From Paracentrotus lividus (lineage: Eukaryota > Echinodermata > Echinoidea > Camarodonta > Echinidae), in NCBI GenBank assembly GCA_940671915.1, contig CALNVZ010003433.1, positions 19,275,255 through 19,339,254 on the forward strand: a DNA stretch of 64,000 nucleotides. The letters are read 5' to 3'. Below, in pieces: positions 33,385 to 45,977 of the stretch (the stretch's first letter is position 1; each line of letters opens with the position of its first letter). The position numbers were made by a program, and so were the translations under genes. A model generated the notes under the pieces. It was not told the origin of the DNA and searched no databases. It was given only the letters and a program-made list of their open reading frames with translations.

Positions 33385-33475
33385 TGGAATTCGAGAGAGA
33401 GGGAGAGAGAGAGAGAAGGGGGGGGGGGGGGGGGGAGTGGAGAAAATGGAGAGAGAGACGGGAGGGTGTCGAAGG
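33385..33475. repeat. (GA)n/(G)n low-complexity tract
   Basis: GAGAGAGGGAGAGAGAGAGA leads into a G run of about 18 and then GA-rich sequence. The overlapping frames on both strands read as RERERE/PPPP and are artefacts. Confidence 0.8.
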
Positions 33476-33479
33476 GGCA

Positions 33480-36140
33480 ACAACAGCGAAACAAACAACA
33501 AAATAAACATAATCAGATATTGAGACAGGCCAGAGGCAAAAACACAGAAAGTGAGTGAAAAAATTGAGACATGGCACATGGGAGATTTGTACCGATAAAC
33601 ACTGACAGAGATTGTTAGTAATTTAATTGATTTAATAAAGGGCAAATTTCCCTTGAAATGTTTGAAATGATAAATAATAGTAAATTGAAGTATTGTGTGA
33701 CACACTCATCTCGGTTATAACTACTAGAATTACAAGTAATTACACCACATACACGAAACAAGCAGTATTAATGTTTTTCAGATCCAACATTAAACCGGAA
33801 ATGAATTATTACGATTGTTAATATAACATTTAATTCATGCAGTTGTACAAAACAATTAACATTGTCATACAGAGATTTCAAAGAAAATGAAAAAAATAAA
33901 TTGTTCATGCAAGCAGATAATCAGACACTGGAAGATTGTTGTTGTTGTTGTTTTTATATTTTACGGCGCTTTCATTCATTATATGATATTTAGATGATAA
34001 AATTAACAAAAGGTGAACGTATACTTTTTGAATGGATTCTAATGAGACAGTCTCCGTTTGAAATGACCAATAATTATTAGAAATCTTTTGATTAGCAAAA
34101 ATGAGGTCATACTTAAGTACACGTATTTTGCTGGAAATCAAAGTTACCTAAATCATGTAAATTGGCCCCGATTATTCCAGACAGATTAATTTCTCTACAA
34201 ACATGAATAATAGAAGAAAAAAAAACACGTGATGAGCAACGCGGTGTGCATAATTATGTATTAGAAACATTGGAATCCCCAAGATTATTTAAAAAATGGA
34301 AAATCTAAAGAAATGTAGAAGCGGATGCACATTTTCAGTACATCTATGCGTGCGGTATAAAAATAACACCCACCTTCCCTTCAACGCATCCAAATATGAA
34401 GACCCACAGGCGTTTTATATCCCTACAAATAATTTTGTATGATTGTAACTAAGTATGCGTATGACATGTATGAAGGAAAGTAAATCATATTGTAATTTTA
34501 GATCATATTTTGGTATTTATTGACCTACATGTCTTGTTACTGTACACATATAGAATTGATTTGTTATTATTATAAACAATTATGGATACTTTTTTTTCAC
34601 GTTGAAAAGAGAAATGTTTCCACTATCACGGTAACGAAGTCACCCCCTTTGTCTTTTTGAAATTTAATGTGTAACAAGCATGACAAGTCGGGCGTATTTT
34701 TTGTTTTGTTTTGTTTTTGTTTTTGAGCTTGTTTTTTTTTAAACTTGAAATTAAGAGAATGTCCCTCTTCCTCTTCTAGTCCCTCATCAAATTGAATGTT
34801 GGTCAATTCTCATATTATTTCTTTCCTTTTGTTAGGGGGTGGGGGGGGGGAGGGTTATTACTATTTTTTTGGCAATTTTCTTATACTTTTGAGAAAAAAA
34901 AAACACACCATTATGATTTGATTCTAGCAAGGAACACTTATATGAGATAAATATATAGGCACTTGCCATGAGACGGGTTTGAGATTAGTTTGAGACGGGT
35001 CTGAGACGGTCTTTAAACTAGTCCTGAACACGTCTTGGAGATGTCTCAGAGTCTCGGTGACGTCTCGGAGATGTCTCAGAGTCTGGGAGACGTCTCTGCG
35101 AAGTGAGATACCCCTGCTATTCTGCCATTTTCCTGTAATTGATGTGGACTCTATTGGCTTTCAGAATATACGATTTGTTATATTCCTTTACAGTTCACTC
35201 TCTCCCACATAATTTAAACTCATCATGCATGCCCCCACAATTATCAACGGACAATGTATTAAAAAAAAGACGTCTTTTCTACTCCAATACACGTGTTTTA
35301 TAGTGCACTGCACACGCCACTGGGTATTCGCTATAATTTCCCTTGTTACTTCTCTCATTTAAAATGGGGATTTTTTTTTAAAAAATAAAAAGAGACTTGT
35401 ATTCATGCTCTGAAAATTACGAACGAACATTTAAAAGATAGTTGACAGCTTGCATCCTAAAATCTGCTATATATTGAACACGCCACCGTAATTCATGTCA
35501 TCTACACAATTTGGGCCTATTCCATTAAAAAATACGTTGGATCATGATACTGATAAACTGAATTCTACAACCCCCCCCCCCAAAAAAAAAAAAAAAAACG
35601 CATTGGGGCCCAACGTGTTGTAATGCAGAACACGTTATAAGATCGTCTGACATAATTTGGATTGAATGATTTTCATCGTACTGATGTATCCAGTTGTAAT
35701 TAATCTCGATAGTTGGTTTTTCGAAATTCACTTGTCTCTGAACAATGAGAGCACCGTGTCGATATGAAGAGGCACTTTCTGGCAACATAACTGCAATTGG
35801 AAAATGAATTAAAGGGAACCCTAGCTTTCTATTCCATTTGTTTTCGAAGAAAAAGATTTTAAAACGATTGGTACAGCTTCTAATGAAACCTACAAAACTG
35901 TATAAAGGTATACGATTTTTTTAAAAACATGTAAATCATTAAATAGTTTTATGTCGGCTACATAATGAACACGGGCATTGGATAAGTGGCAAATCATGAG
36001 TAAAATGTTATCATGGTTTAATATATTTCAAATTTTGGGCCAAGTCTGATCATTCAATTTTGAGGTCTGGACCTAACTAACGCATTATATTTTTGGAATG
36101 ATATTGAAGGAAAGTTACTGATATAACCGGAAGAATACAT
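33480..36140. other. No gene recognised; one GAGACG-rich repeat
   Basis: Mostly AT-rich DNA. 34966-35105 is rich in GAGACG/CGTCTC (GGAGATGTCTCAGAGTCT twice) and ends GCGAAGTGAGATACC. It is thus a diverged, opposite-strand relative of the element at 41467-41732. A C/A homopolymer lies at about 35571-35598. 36145-36297 holds a CTGGATCCGCCACC-type repeat end with a C run. Confidence 0.45.
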
Positions 36141-36855
36141 AAAAGAGACTTCAGGCGAGGGCGCCGGGGACGCGCCCCAAATAGTTTGGAAATCACTCAT
36201 TGATTGTACATGTTAAAATCAGACAATTTTGGCGGTGGCCCCCCCCCCCCATCGGGGTATATCGCCCCTATTTACAAATCCTGGATCCGCCACCCTTTAT
36301 AATAATTCCAACGGACACAGATGACAGTCGAACTTCCATTTGTAAATGTCATTTATAACATTTTACTCGCTCTTTCATCTTTCGTTATCATGCCATCCCG
36401 TAAAATTATAATTTTGAACTATAAAGAGCGATGTGACCCTCGAGCTATTTTCCGAATAACGGAGTAGAGCCTTGACAATTTGGATGATCCATACTACATT
36501 CATCAGCATGATGAACTAATGATGCGAGACATTTCACCTGTTAGTAGTTGACCATAATAATGTTCCTTGGGGCACTCCGCATCGATTCATCTTATTGGAC
36601 ATTCAAGGATGTTTCTCTGACTGTCAAAGGATTAGTATAGAATTAACATGAAAGTATGAACGGGACAACAATCATACAGAGTATAGTATAGTTTATTCAA
36701 ACCAAATCAAACTCAATAGTGATACAATGCATAACATCAAAGAACTTAGAATGATAGGTTTGGGACCCCTGTGAAGCACAGCTTGTTGACGGGGCCCCTT
36801 TACACAGTGGTATATAGTAAAGAGTAACATATTTACAATGAGTATAACTTATGTA

Positions 36856-36856
<1 letters not shown>

Positions 36857-36911
<55 letters not shown>
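36857..36911. repeat. (CA)n microsatellite
   Basis: About 28 uninterrupted CA repeats, inside the 3' UTR of the LINE. Confidence 0.95.
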
Positions 36912-36912
<1 letters not shown>

Positions 36913-38984
36913 CACTCCTCATAATTTTATACCTTCATGTACTACCTGAATGTAACCTGTCGAAAAGGTGTTTTTACACAATAACTTAAACCGAGACAGT
37001 GTCACGCTATCTTTATGTCATGGGGTAACTTATTCCATTCTTTAACACATACTATTCTAAATGATTTCAAGCCAGTTTGGGTTCTCGCAAATGGTTGATG
37101 GATAAGGTTTCTTTGACGAGTATGATAATGATGGATTGAAGAATTTTCCACGAAACACATCAGCCAAAAATGTATACTGGCCTGATCGATATTTAAAACA
37201 TTAATGTAACACAATTAAGAGAAACCATTTCATCAAATGGTAAAATTTGCAGTTGTAAAAATAAAGGAGTACTTGGTGACCTAATAATCTGAATATGTTA
37301 TGTATCTAACAACTTTTTTTGAAGAACTTGCAATTATGTATATGGGTCCTAAATGTGTGTCCCCAAGCAATATTGCAGTACATCAAATGAGGCATGACAA
37401 TAGCATTGTAATAAAGTAACTAGGGTCTGCTGGGGGAGGAAATAACGAAGTTTGGATATTATTCCAACACTTCGAGACACTTTAGTACATAATTTATCAA
37501 GGTGATCTTTCCATATACATATTCATCAATCGTAACACCAAGAAATTGCACATGTTGACTGCAGTTGATCTGTTGATTACCAACAACTAAGTAATTAACA
37601 TCATCAGGATCACCTCCCTCTAGTCCTAAATAATACATATTGTGTTTACCGGTGTTTAATAATAGTTTGTTAGACAAAACCATGCAAAGATTTTTCTAAT
37701 TTCAGTATTAACTGTCTGCATTAGAGTATGAATATTCTTGTGAGAATATAATAAACAAGTATCGTCAGCAAAGAGAGAATATGTAAATAATTGAGACGAG
37801 TTGACGAATTCATTAAGTAAATCAAAAACAACAATGGCCAAGGACAGATCCCTGTGGTACACCATACTTTACATTTCTTGATTGTGATTACACCATTAAA
37901 AGCAACAAATTGTAATCGATTTTCTAGGTAACTTTTAAACCAATTTAGGGCTATACCTCGAACACCATAATGTACAAGTTTCCTTAAGAGTAACTGTGGT
38001 CATATGTGTCGAATGCTTTTGACAAGTCTAAAAAAATTCCAAGGCAATACTTCCCATCATCAATTGCAGTAACTATTGTATTTACTAAATTTAAAACACC
38101 CATACTAGTGAAGCAATTTTTACGGAATCCAAATTGCTGGGGGATCAAAATATTATTAATTTGCAAAAAGTCATTCAATCTTTTGTAAACTATTTTCTCT
38201 AGAATCTTTGAGAAATATTGGTAACAATGCAATTGGTCTATAATTCTCGATGCATTGCGGTCATTCTTTTTGTATACTGGAACCACTTTGCTATTTTCAA
38301 CTTGTTGGGAACTACCCCTTGAGACAATGATTTATTGAATATGTCAAAAGTGGATCTGCAATAACATGAATGCAATCTTTTATAATCCTAGGAGAAATAT
38401 CATCTGAGCCAGATGACTTAGATGGTTTTAAAGCCGAGACAAAGTTAATAATCTCATGTACAGATGTTGGTCTAAAAAATAAGGAGGATGGGTACCCTGA
38501 TCCAACAAATAATTTTCGAATGATGTCTGCACATGCGGAATTTCTCTACTTATTGTTGCAGGCAAATTTATAAAATACTTATTAAAATATTCTGCTTTAT
38601 CTAAGTTGATTTCAAGTGCGTTTCCCCATGGTACATTTCATCTGGTATGGGATCACGTTTCCCTCTACCAAGTAAATCATTAATATGATACCAAGTCTTC
38701 CGAATGTCCCTCTGTGTATTTCTAAAAACATCAATCATAATAATGTTTTTTATTATTGCGGACTAAATTAGTCAATGTGTTTTTATAGTCTACATATTTC
38801 CTTTTATATACCTCATTTTAAGAATCTTTAATAATCATGTCTTCTGATTGGTTGAAAGTGCAGTCATAATCTGACCTATGGCCCCCATAGACATTTTTCC
38901 CGGTTTTACCGGTCAATAGAACATTTTTACAGTACTTTTTGCCCATGGGCATAGTGCGATCCCCATTTGTTTACGTGCAAGGCT

Positions 38985-39130
38985 GCTGCGCATGCGCTTT
39001 ACTTCAGATACCATAATTTGCGGCGCGATTTGGTCGATAATTTTAGACAACTCCGCTGCTTGTGCGTCAACGCGCGTGCGCGCAGCGTAGACAAATTCTT
39101 TCGTCGCGCTAGAACGGATCCCAGATTTCT
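38985..39130. promoter_or_regulatory. CpG-rich promoter-like stretch inside the insertion
   Basis: The palindrome TGCGCATGCGC is the NRF-1 consensus. GGCGCGATTTGG, ACGCGCGTGCGCGC and TCGTCGCGCTAG follow within 130 bp, a CpG density far above the surroundings. No TATA box was seen. Promoter function is an inference. Confidence 0.35.
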
Positions 39131-39452
39131 AGTTGAGCGTTAAATAAGCCTGAATTCCGATGACGATGTTGATCTAAACAAGCGATTTAACATGTTAGAG
39201 GTTAATCTGGAGGGTGCTTCCTTTTTGCAGTTTGCAGTTAGTTGTAAGTAGAATGCAAATGTGTTGCCTGTGCGTGTGGTGAGCATGCATTGTGGCCTGC
39301 AGAGCCAGAGGCTCGAACTGACTTAAACTTTCATGACTCTAACGTTAGAGTCTAGTCTAGGCTAGTCTAAGATCTAACGTTAGGCCTATTTTAGAATCTA
39401 GATCGTCAAAATTAGACCATGTTTGTTGTTTTTAGATTCGGCATATAAAATA

Positions 39453-39616
39453 TATATTGACTGCTTTTATTTTCGGGACATGGTCGTTTCTAGACTGCTC
39501 TCGGGAATCTCCGAATCTGCCATAACCCGCGACCTGCGGTCTTGGGTTATAGCAGATGCGGAGATTCCCTTGAGAAGTCTAGAAACGACCATGTCCCTCA
39601 AAGCAGTCAATATATC
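39453..39616. repeat. ~160 bp hairpin at the right end of the insertion
   Basis: The left arm TATTGACTGCTTTTATTTTC-GGGACATGGTCGTTTCTAGA pairs with TCTAGAAACGACCATGTCCC-TCAAAGCAGTCAATATA. Arms are about 70 nt with a loop of about 15 nt around CGACCTGCGGTC. Because it is palindromic, both strands carry the same reading (MVVSRLL.GIS.SAIT). These frames are geometric, not genes. Confidence 0.85.
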
Positions 39617-39880
39617 TATACTATTCACCTCATTTTTATGTCTAATATATGTACAGTAAAGCTTGTTTTTATGATTAATAGATTTCAGAAGACCTTGGGT
39701 GATCCAAGGTTTCTTGCATTTCTTTTTCCTACTCAACTGAACAAGAGGAAAATGAGATTCATACAAGTTACTGAATATGCTAAAGAACTTGTTGTAACTA
39801 TCATCTGCATTATCAATATTATAAAGTAAAGACCAATCAGTGACAACAAGATCTTGCTTAAATTTTTCAACTCTTCCATT

Positions 39881-39882
<2 letters not shown>

Positions 39883-39915
<33 letters not shown>

Positions 39916-39916
39916 G
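39883..39916. repeat. (GA)n microsatellite
   Basis: About 15 GA repeats inside the 5' remnant of the LINE, where they break the coding frame. Confidence 0.9.
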
Positions 39917-40085
39917 ATCGCTTTAAACTGCTCAATTTTATTGTTTAAACTATGGGTCATACTCGATATGAAAATAATTACCCTGATTACCTTTGTTACT
40001 CTTCTATTGCTTTTTCTTAAATATGATTTTGAATATTCACATATCATAATAACCAAGTATGACATTCGAATGCCCAATTGCTCTT

Positions 40086-41463
40086 ATTTGATTTGATTTA
40101 TTTAGCAACAGCAACATGAAATATCCTACAGTAAAGTAGTACTAACATTGGTTGATAAAAAGAGTAAGATAATAGCGCAATAATTACGTTAAAAAAAAAA
40201 ATTAAAAAAATCAATTACAGGCTAGTACTATAGTAGCCTAAGTTTTTCACAACACGCAATATAAATATACCGGGTTTAGTACGGTTTCCATTTATATTGT
40301 GCTCTTTCAGGGATTACCTTCATCCAGAAACTATATGCCTCACCTGGGTCGAGTGTGGCTTTAAAAACATTTTTTTTAAATTTTTTAAACTCACTTAAAG
40401 TCATTTAATCGTGACCCACATATCGGATAAAGATGATCGCATATTCTGTCAAATTAGGTCATTATGATCGCGTGTTGATCGCATATGATCACAATCATGA
40501 TCGCATTTTCCAACTTTCGCTCTATCACAATATTATCCGGTTTATACTCATTAGAATAATGTTTCCACCTGTCTCTAGCATAATGCACCCTGTGACAAAT
40601 CAATTACTTTTTTGTTAGGCATCCATACTGTGTGTCTCTAATATGTCGTAAAGAGTCAATTAATTATGTTTTAAAATAATGTCGCTGAGATCAACCCAGG
40701 GCTCTTCGTTGAATAGAGTGCTATGCATTATTTACAGTCATTGGTCTAATTAGGCTGATGAATATTATGCCCATTAGCCTAAAGTTGTACGGTGCTCCCA
40801 TTAACAGCAATTTTTGCTGTACGTTTAAAGGGGTGACAATAATAGTTTTTTTTGTGGAGTATGAATTGAGGTGCTAACATCGGAAAAGGCTAGAAGGTTC
40901 GTTTATTCGAAATTGAAATAGGGTTCATTGGTATAAAAATGACATTCATAATGCCTGAATCTTATTTCATTTTCTGACTAATAAGCCCTATTCCATTTTT
41001 GCAGACGAGAAGAGTTATGAATTAATTTTCGGATAAATGAACCTTATTTGTTAATATTATTTCATTTTGGATAACATATACGAACCCTCTGTATACTAAA
41101 TGTTTTTGTTCGGACTAAGAAACCTTCAAACTGAACAACAACCTGCAGTGTCTATGCAGAATACTACGAATATGTATCTCCCATCGATTCATTTATGTGG
41201 AATAATGGCGTAGAGAAGGAGTGTTTATATTGAGTTTGTGTATTCAATCAATTGACATAGTGGAAGACAAGGGTAGGTGGGCGTGCAATCCTGACGGGAA
41301 TTATGTAACGGGAAGATTAAAAGCCGGGCACTCTGATTGTATACCAGCCCGTTCACCTACACCACGTACATATAGGCCCAAACATGCCAAAAGGGACTAA
41401 ATCCATTGTTGTTGAAAATTGCTTCATTTACAATGTATATATTAAACAATTTTTAAGATACAT
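40086..41463. other. No gene recognised
   Basis: It starts with a LINE-tail-like TTTGATTTGATTTATTTAGC. After that it is AT-rich DNA with repeated GATCGCAT strings (40435-40505) and no gene. Confidence 0.5.
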
Positions 41464-41466
41464 TTA

Positions 41467-41732
41467 TGGTGGTATCTCACTTCGCGGAGACGTCTCCGCG
41501 ACGGATAAAAAGTATTAGAGACGTCTCCGATACTTCTCGAAGCAGTTTAAAAAAAACCGTCTCAAAGTAGTTTCCGCAACTCATGAAACATCGCGGGGAC
41601 CGAAAAGACGTCTCGGAGACGTCTCCGCGACAAGTTTCGAAACCGTCTCGAAGTAGTTTCAAAACTGTCTCAAAGTATTCCCTAATCCGTCTCAAAGTAG
41701 TTTCAAAGTAGTTTCCGCGCAGTATACCACCA
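41467..41732. mobile_element. 266 bp MITE, TTA target duplication (TGGTGGTAT ends)
   Basis: TTA at 41464-41466 and 41733-41735 flanks ends TGGTGGTATCTCACTTCGCG and CCGCGCAGTATACCACCA. The interior repeats GAGACGTCTCCGCGA and CCGTCTCAAAGTAGTTTC many times in both orientations. A three-base TTA duplication fits PIF/Harbinger-type MITEs. The 96-codon minus frame across it follows the internal repeats and is not a gene. Confidence 0.75.
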
Positions 41733-41739
41733 TTATAGG

Positions 41740-43555
41740 TACCTATTTTCCACAGGTAAGTATTCACATAAATATCATAACAATCTACACAGATGCTTCC
41801 AATTAGGTACTCTGAATTATTTTACTAAACGGGATTTAATCCCTTTTGGAATGAAACTCTCATGAAATCATAGACCTATATTTTGTCTCGCGAACCCAAA
41901 CACCCACCCACTCGTATTGAATTTGAAAACATCTCGTGTGCTACAAATTACTGTTTGTTATCGAATTTTTTTTACAAGCTGCATCATTTTATGGAATATT
42001 CTATTTAGGTAAAAGTGTGGAAATACCGTATGCAATATTAATTTGATTCTCGTCTTTTGTCTAAGTGGAGATTTCACTCAACAGCGAATTAAATCCGTAT
42101 AATATTTGACACTGTGTCAAATAATTATAACACGTATTAATATTGTTCGGTGATGCTACGTCTAAAACTTAAAAAATCTTCGGTGTTTGTCAAAATAGAA
42201 GCGACCTGAATTAAGTTCGTGTACACGCTCTGTACTGCAATTAACAGTCCTTTTTTGTTATTTCAATTTGTCCCTCGCATATGACTTAAAGCCGTATATA
42301 GCTTAGAATTAGACTGCTTTCTTAGCCATGTTACAGGCAGGGAAAAACAAAAATTGGGCAATATGGAATTGCATTAGACGAACTGGATATTAGGCGAATT
42401 GTCTGTAGACCAAATACCAATATCATAAGGTGAATAAACCTGCAATTTTAATATAATATGATATTTTTTTTAATTTCCATTTTATGAAAATACAATTTTT
42501 TATAGGCCTATGTAAATCGGAAAAACGAGGATTACAAAGTCTAAGATATCCAGATAATGGGGCTTTCGACAATACTTATTCAAAAATTATGCATTTTTTC
42601 CCCACGATAATCTGCCTTGCACGAGATGTCCGAATACTTCAAAGGGCTCCCGGCATTTCTAAAGGCAATGACGTGCAACAGGTAAAGAAAGTAATCCGAA
42701 AATATTCTGAAAATATTCAAATTAAGCTTTCTCTCTATTTTTACCCTCGAGGCATGGCTGATAATCCACACATACATGTATATGCTTTTACTCACACATT
42801 TTATTTACTCCAATGTTTTTTTTTCTTCTTCACATCTATACTTTTGAGTACATCACCTTATGTTCTTAACAGCCGTGATCTAACAGACTAATATAATAGC
42901 TCCCCAAAAGTTTGAGTATGGTAAAAAAAAAAAATAATAAAAAGTATATCATATCTGATTCAATTCATGCATCCAAATTAATCGTGCAGCGACACTACAT
43001 ATCTGTGTCATACATGATTATATACACTAAGGTAGACTATAATAAGCCAAAGAGTTACTTAGCATATTCGTCAATAAAATCAATTTAATTATGTTCTGTG
43101 TTGTATAATTTCGTTTGGGCCATGGAATTCATCCGAGAAAGTAACATCATACATGAAAGCATATAGCTTTCAGTTTTAACCTATCTGTCTGTCTGTCTAT
43201 TTTATCATGTATTCCTGTACATGTACATGTATATCCCTTTAGGGATATGGCGTTGCTAATGGTCAGCTTCGTTGCATCTAATTTTTGACCGGAATAATTT
43301 GCCAAGCCCATGTGGATGGATCTTGTTTTCTCTCTAAACAATTGGGCTTTTAGCCACTCTACATCCTTAATTCTGCTTCTGAATAATTGATAATTTATAC
43401 AACCACTTCGAGGGTAAAGAGAATTGCTATACTCCCCTGCAGTCTTGAATTCACAGAATTTGAAAGCGGATGGATTTTTTTTTTGCAAACTACATGTAAT
43501 ACATGTTTTTAAAGTCAGAATTGGATAGGTGGAGATGAAACAAGAGAGGGGGAGA
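41740..43555. other. No gene recognised; two unassigned open frames
   Basis: The plus frame 42484-42891 (135 codons) and minus frame 43488-43147 (113 codons) have mixed, protein-like composition. Neither shows a motif, repeated domain or flanking splice signal strong enough to call a gene. Either could be an exon of an unknown gene. Confidence 0.35.
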
Positions 43556-43558
43556 GGT

Positions 43559-43559
<1 letters not shown>

Positions 43560-43626
<67 letters not shown>
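43560..43626. repeat. (AT)n microsatellite, ~33 repeats
   Basis: A pure AT run ends in ATACTAGCAGCAGTGCCCGT, which marks the start of the repeated block to its right. Confidence 0.95.
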
Positions 43627-43628
<2 letters not shown>

Positions 43629-45480
43629 TAGCAGCAGTGCCCGTAGCAGCACAGGGGGAGGCACATGATTTTATTTTATATGGTTTGTTACATATAGAAA
43701 TTTGATTCTGACGTTAAAAAAACCCCAAACAAACAACAAAAACAACGTTGAAATGTTATCATAATATAAACATATTTCGATATCATGTCAACAGTCCACC
43801 ATAGATGTTATTACCTTTCCCTTCTCCCTCTATCGTTCCCCTATAATTTCTCCTAATTGTTTAAAAAAAAAAAAAAAAATCGGCATTCAGGCTCTAAGAA
43901 AAGAAGGTCACATATCAGACATATAGGGGGTGTTTAATATTTTTTTCCCCTATTTTATTCATTATTTTATATTTGCTTTTCGAACCAATTTGGTGTCCCC
44001 TTCAGGTCAGTTTAGCGCCCGCTAAGGTAAATTTGGTGTCCCCTAAGCCCCCCCCACCCAAAATATGCGCAGTTATTTATAGTTCTACTTCTGTTTTTCT
44101 TTTCCTTTCCGTATTTCCCCTATAATATTTTTGTTATCTTATATCAGTTTAATTGGAGACATTCCTTTACAGAAACTTATAATAATTAGATATGAATGCT
44201 TTATCAAAACATTATCCTTCAAGTGTGCCCATCAACCCAAATATCAAAATCACCCCGCCCTCCCCCCCCCCCAAAAAAAAAAAAATCCAGTTAGACTGAG
44301 AGGTAAGTTAGACTAAGAGGTATATATTACAATGTGCATGATATCTGCATGGATTAAATCGTGTAAGTGACATGTAAGCTCTTTATTGCTTCGAATTACG
44401 TTTTGCTCTCTTGTTCTGGTCCATTGGCAGAACAATAAATTTCCCTTAGTTTATTACTTTTCCCGTATAACGTAATATATATTCAATTTGAAATATCATA
44501 ATTTTATGGTTGGTTTAGTCTTTCTATTTCCCGGCTTCCTATACTCCCTTAATATTTTTACTTTACTCTCTCTCTCTCCTCTCTCTCTCTCCGTCCTCCT
44601 CTCCACCTCCTCTATAACATGTTCGTTTGTTTTTGTTTTGTTTTTTCATTTTTTTTCTTCATTTTAATCAAACTGTATTATTTCATGACACCTGAATGGG
44701 TCGATGGAGTACTTGGAGCCCTAACCATTGCTAACTGAACTGTTAATGGTAAACAACTCTGAGAGGTTCATGTTCTTTGGGGCTATTGGTAGAACAATTT
44801 TCCATATTTTTTTTTTTATTTTCCCTCATATAACGAATATTATATTCATTTTGAAATATTATTTGATTTTCAATCATTATTAGAAAATTATATCTATTTT
44901 GAAATATAATAATTTAATATTTTGATTCTCTCTTTAAATATATTTATTTTAAATTCATAATTTAATAAGTTCGTTTCTCTTTTAATTTTCCGGCTAATCT
45001 TATTGTTTTAGTTTATATATCTCTCTGCGCATCCTCTCCACCTCCTTCATAACATGGATTTTTATTATTATTATTTTTATAAGACGCCCCTTTCTCTCTC
45101 ACTCTGGTTGGGGGTGTATTTTTTTTATGACGCCTTTTTTTTTTAAATTTCATTCCGACATTAAAAAAAAACGCCTTCAACCGACTCATTTTCATTTTTT
45201 AATTGCTGCTGATGTTTAAAATAATGATTATCAATAAAAGAGGAATACCGTGTTATTATATTACATGTACAAATTGTTTCGATACCTTGACAACCGTCCA
45301 CCAATAGATTGTTATATTCTTTTCCCCTCTCTCTCCTCTCTCTTTCTCTCTTTTTTTCTCCATCTTTCCCTCCGAGGATTATTTCAAGTTCGTTCTCATA
45401 CATATTTTATATATACGATTAGACTTCTTTTCCTACCAGATTTTGCTAACATTGCATTCGGAATTAATATCAATCATAAC

Positions 45481-45595
45481 CCCCCCAGAAAAAAAAACAA
45501 ACAACAACAACAACAACAACAAAAAAAAAACAACAACAAACAACAAAAAACAAAACAAAACAAAAAACAAAACAAAAAAAACAAAACAAAAACAT
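45481..45595. repeat. (CAA)n/(CAAAA)n low-complexity tract
   Basis: AACAACAACAAC grades into CAAAACAAAACAAAA. The open frames on both strands here are homopolymeric. Confidence 0.9.
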
Positions 45596-45614
45596 TTCCA
45601 GCTCACCTCTGCTG

Positions 45615-45977
45615 CACTCTAAAAAAAAAGGTAACTCGCAAGAAAATGAATAAACTAATGCTTTACTCCCAACGGAGTACACTAATGCTTTAATCCCAAC
45701 GGAGTAAATTTTGTTTACTCTTAACAGAGTCAAAAGGTAACTTGCAAAAAAATGAGTAAAACTAATGGTTAATTTACTCCTTTCGAAGCTAGGATTAGGA
45801 ATGATACATAGATGATTAAAAGTTACTCTTTTCTGATAACATTTAGGCTCCAATCGCATGAGTAATTTTTTACTCAGAACATTTATCTCAACCGCATGAT
45901 AATATTTTTACTCAATTTCACGCGAGTTACCTTTTGCTCATATTGGGTAAGATTTTACTCATTTTTTTTAAAGTGTG
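45615..45977. mobile_element. ~360 bp MITE (CACTCTAAAAAAA ends, GAGTAA motifs)
   Basis: CACTCTAAAAAAAAAGGTAA at the left faces TTACTCATTTTTTTTAAAGTGTG at the right. Inside, ACTCCCAACGGAGTA, GGTAACTTGCAA and GCGAGTTACCTTTT recur in both orientations. It has no coding capacity and is inserted in the second copy of the surrounding duplication. Confidence 0.7.

Larger units (their letters stand above)
38820..39626. mobile_element. 807 bp insertion in the LINE with 10-bp target duplication
   Basis: ACCTCATTTT occurs at 38810-38819 and 39627-39636. Removing the intervening DNA plus one copy restores the LINE reading ...RHKNEVYKRKY... across the junction. The insert begins AAGAATCTTTAATAATCATG and ends CAATATATCTATACTATTC, with no convincing terminal inverted repeat. 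Its interior is unlike the LINE: CpG-rich, with TGCGCATGCGC at about 38989-38999, GCGGCGCGATTTGG, CGTCAACGCGCGTGCGCGCAG and a short frame MLEVNLEGASFLQFAVSC running into GTAAGT. A hairpin fills its right end. A 9-10 bp duplication fits Mutator-like elements, but the class is unproven. Confidence 0.7.
36683..40085 (-). mobile_element. LINE with RT domain (CR1/Jockey-like), 5'-truncated and interrupted
   Basis: In minus-strand order: a short remnant near 40000, then KKPWITQGLLKSINHKNKLY near 39700, then an interruption (38820-39626), then YKRKYVDYKNTLTNLVRNN near 38800. RT motifs follow: FGFRKNCFTSMG near 38110, GIFLDLSKAFDTYDHS (motif A) at 37993-38037, VPQGSVLG at 37838-37862 and FADDT (motif C) at 37761-37775. 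FLGVTID lies near 37535. The C-terminal block HTRQRN...VKEWNKLPHDIK is near 37006-37120. The 3' UTR includes (CA)28. Frames are longer than in the LINE at 23.7-26.9 kb, so it is younger, but frameshifts still separate the blocks. The 5' edge abuts another LINE-tail-like TTTGATTTGATTTATTTAGC. Confidence 0.9.

Noticed and set aside
39423..39766. MVVSRLL... proteins on both strands
   Set aside because: The palindromic hairpin makes the same reading appear on both strands; neither continues sensibly beyond it except into LINE sequence.
45250..45859. Frames of 147 and 129 codons
   Set aside because: Poly-Q/K/N and poly-F/V from (CAA)n and (CAAAA)n tracts.
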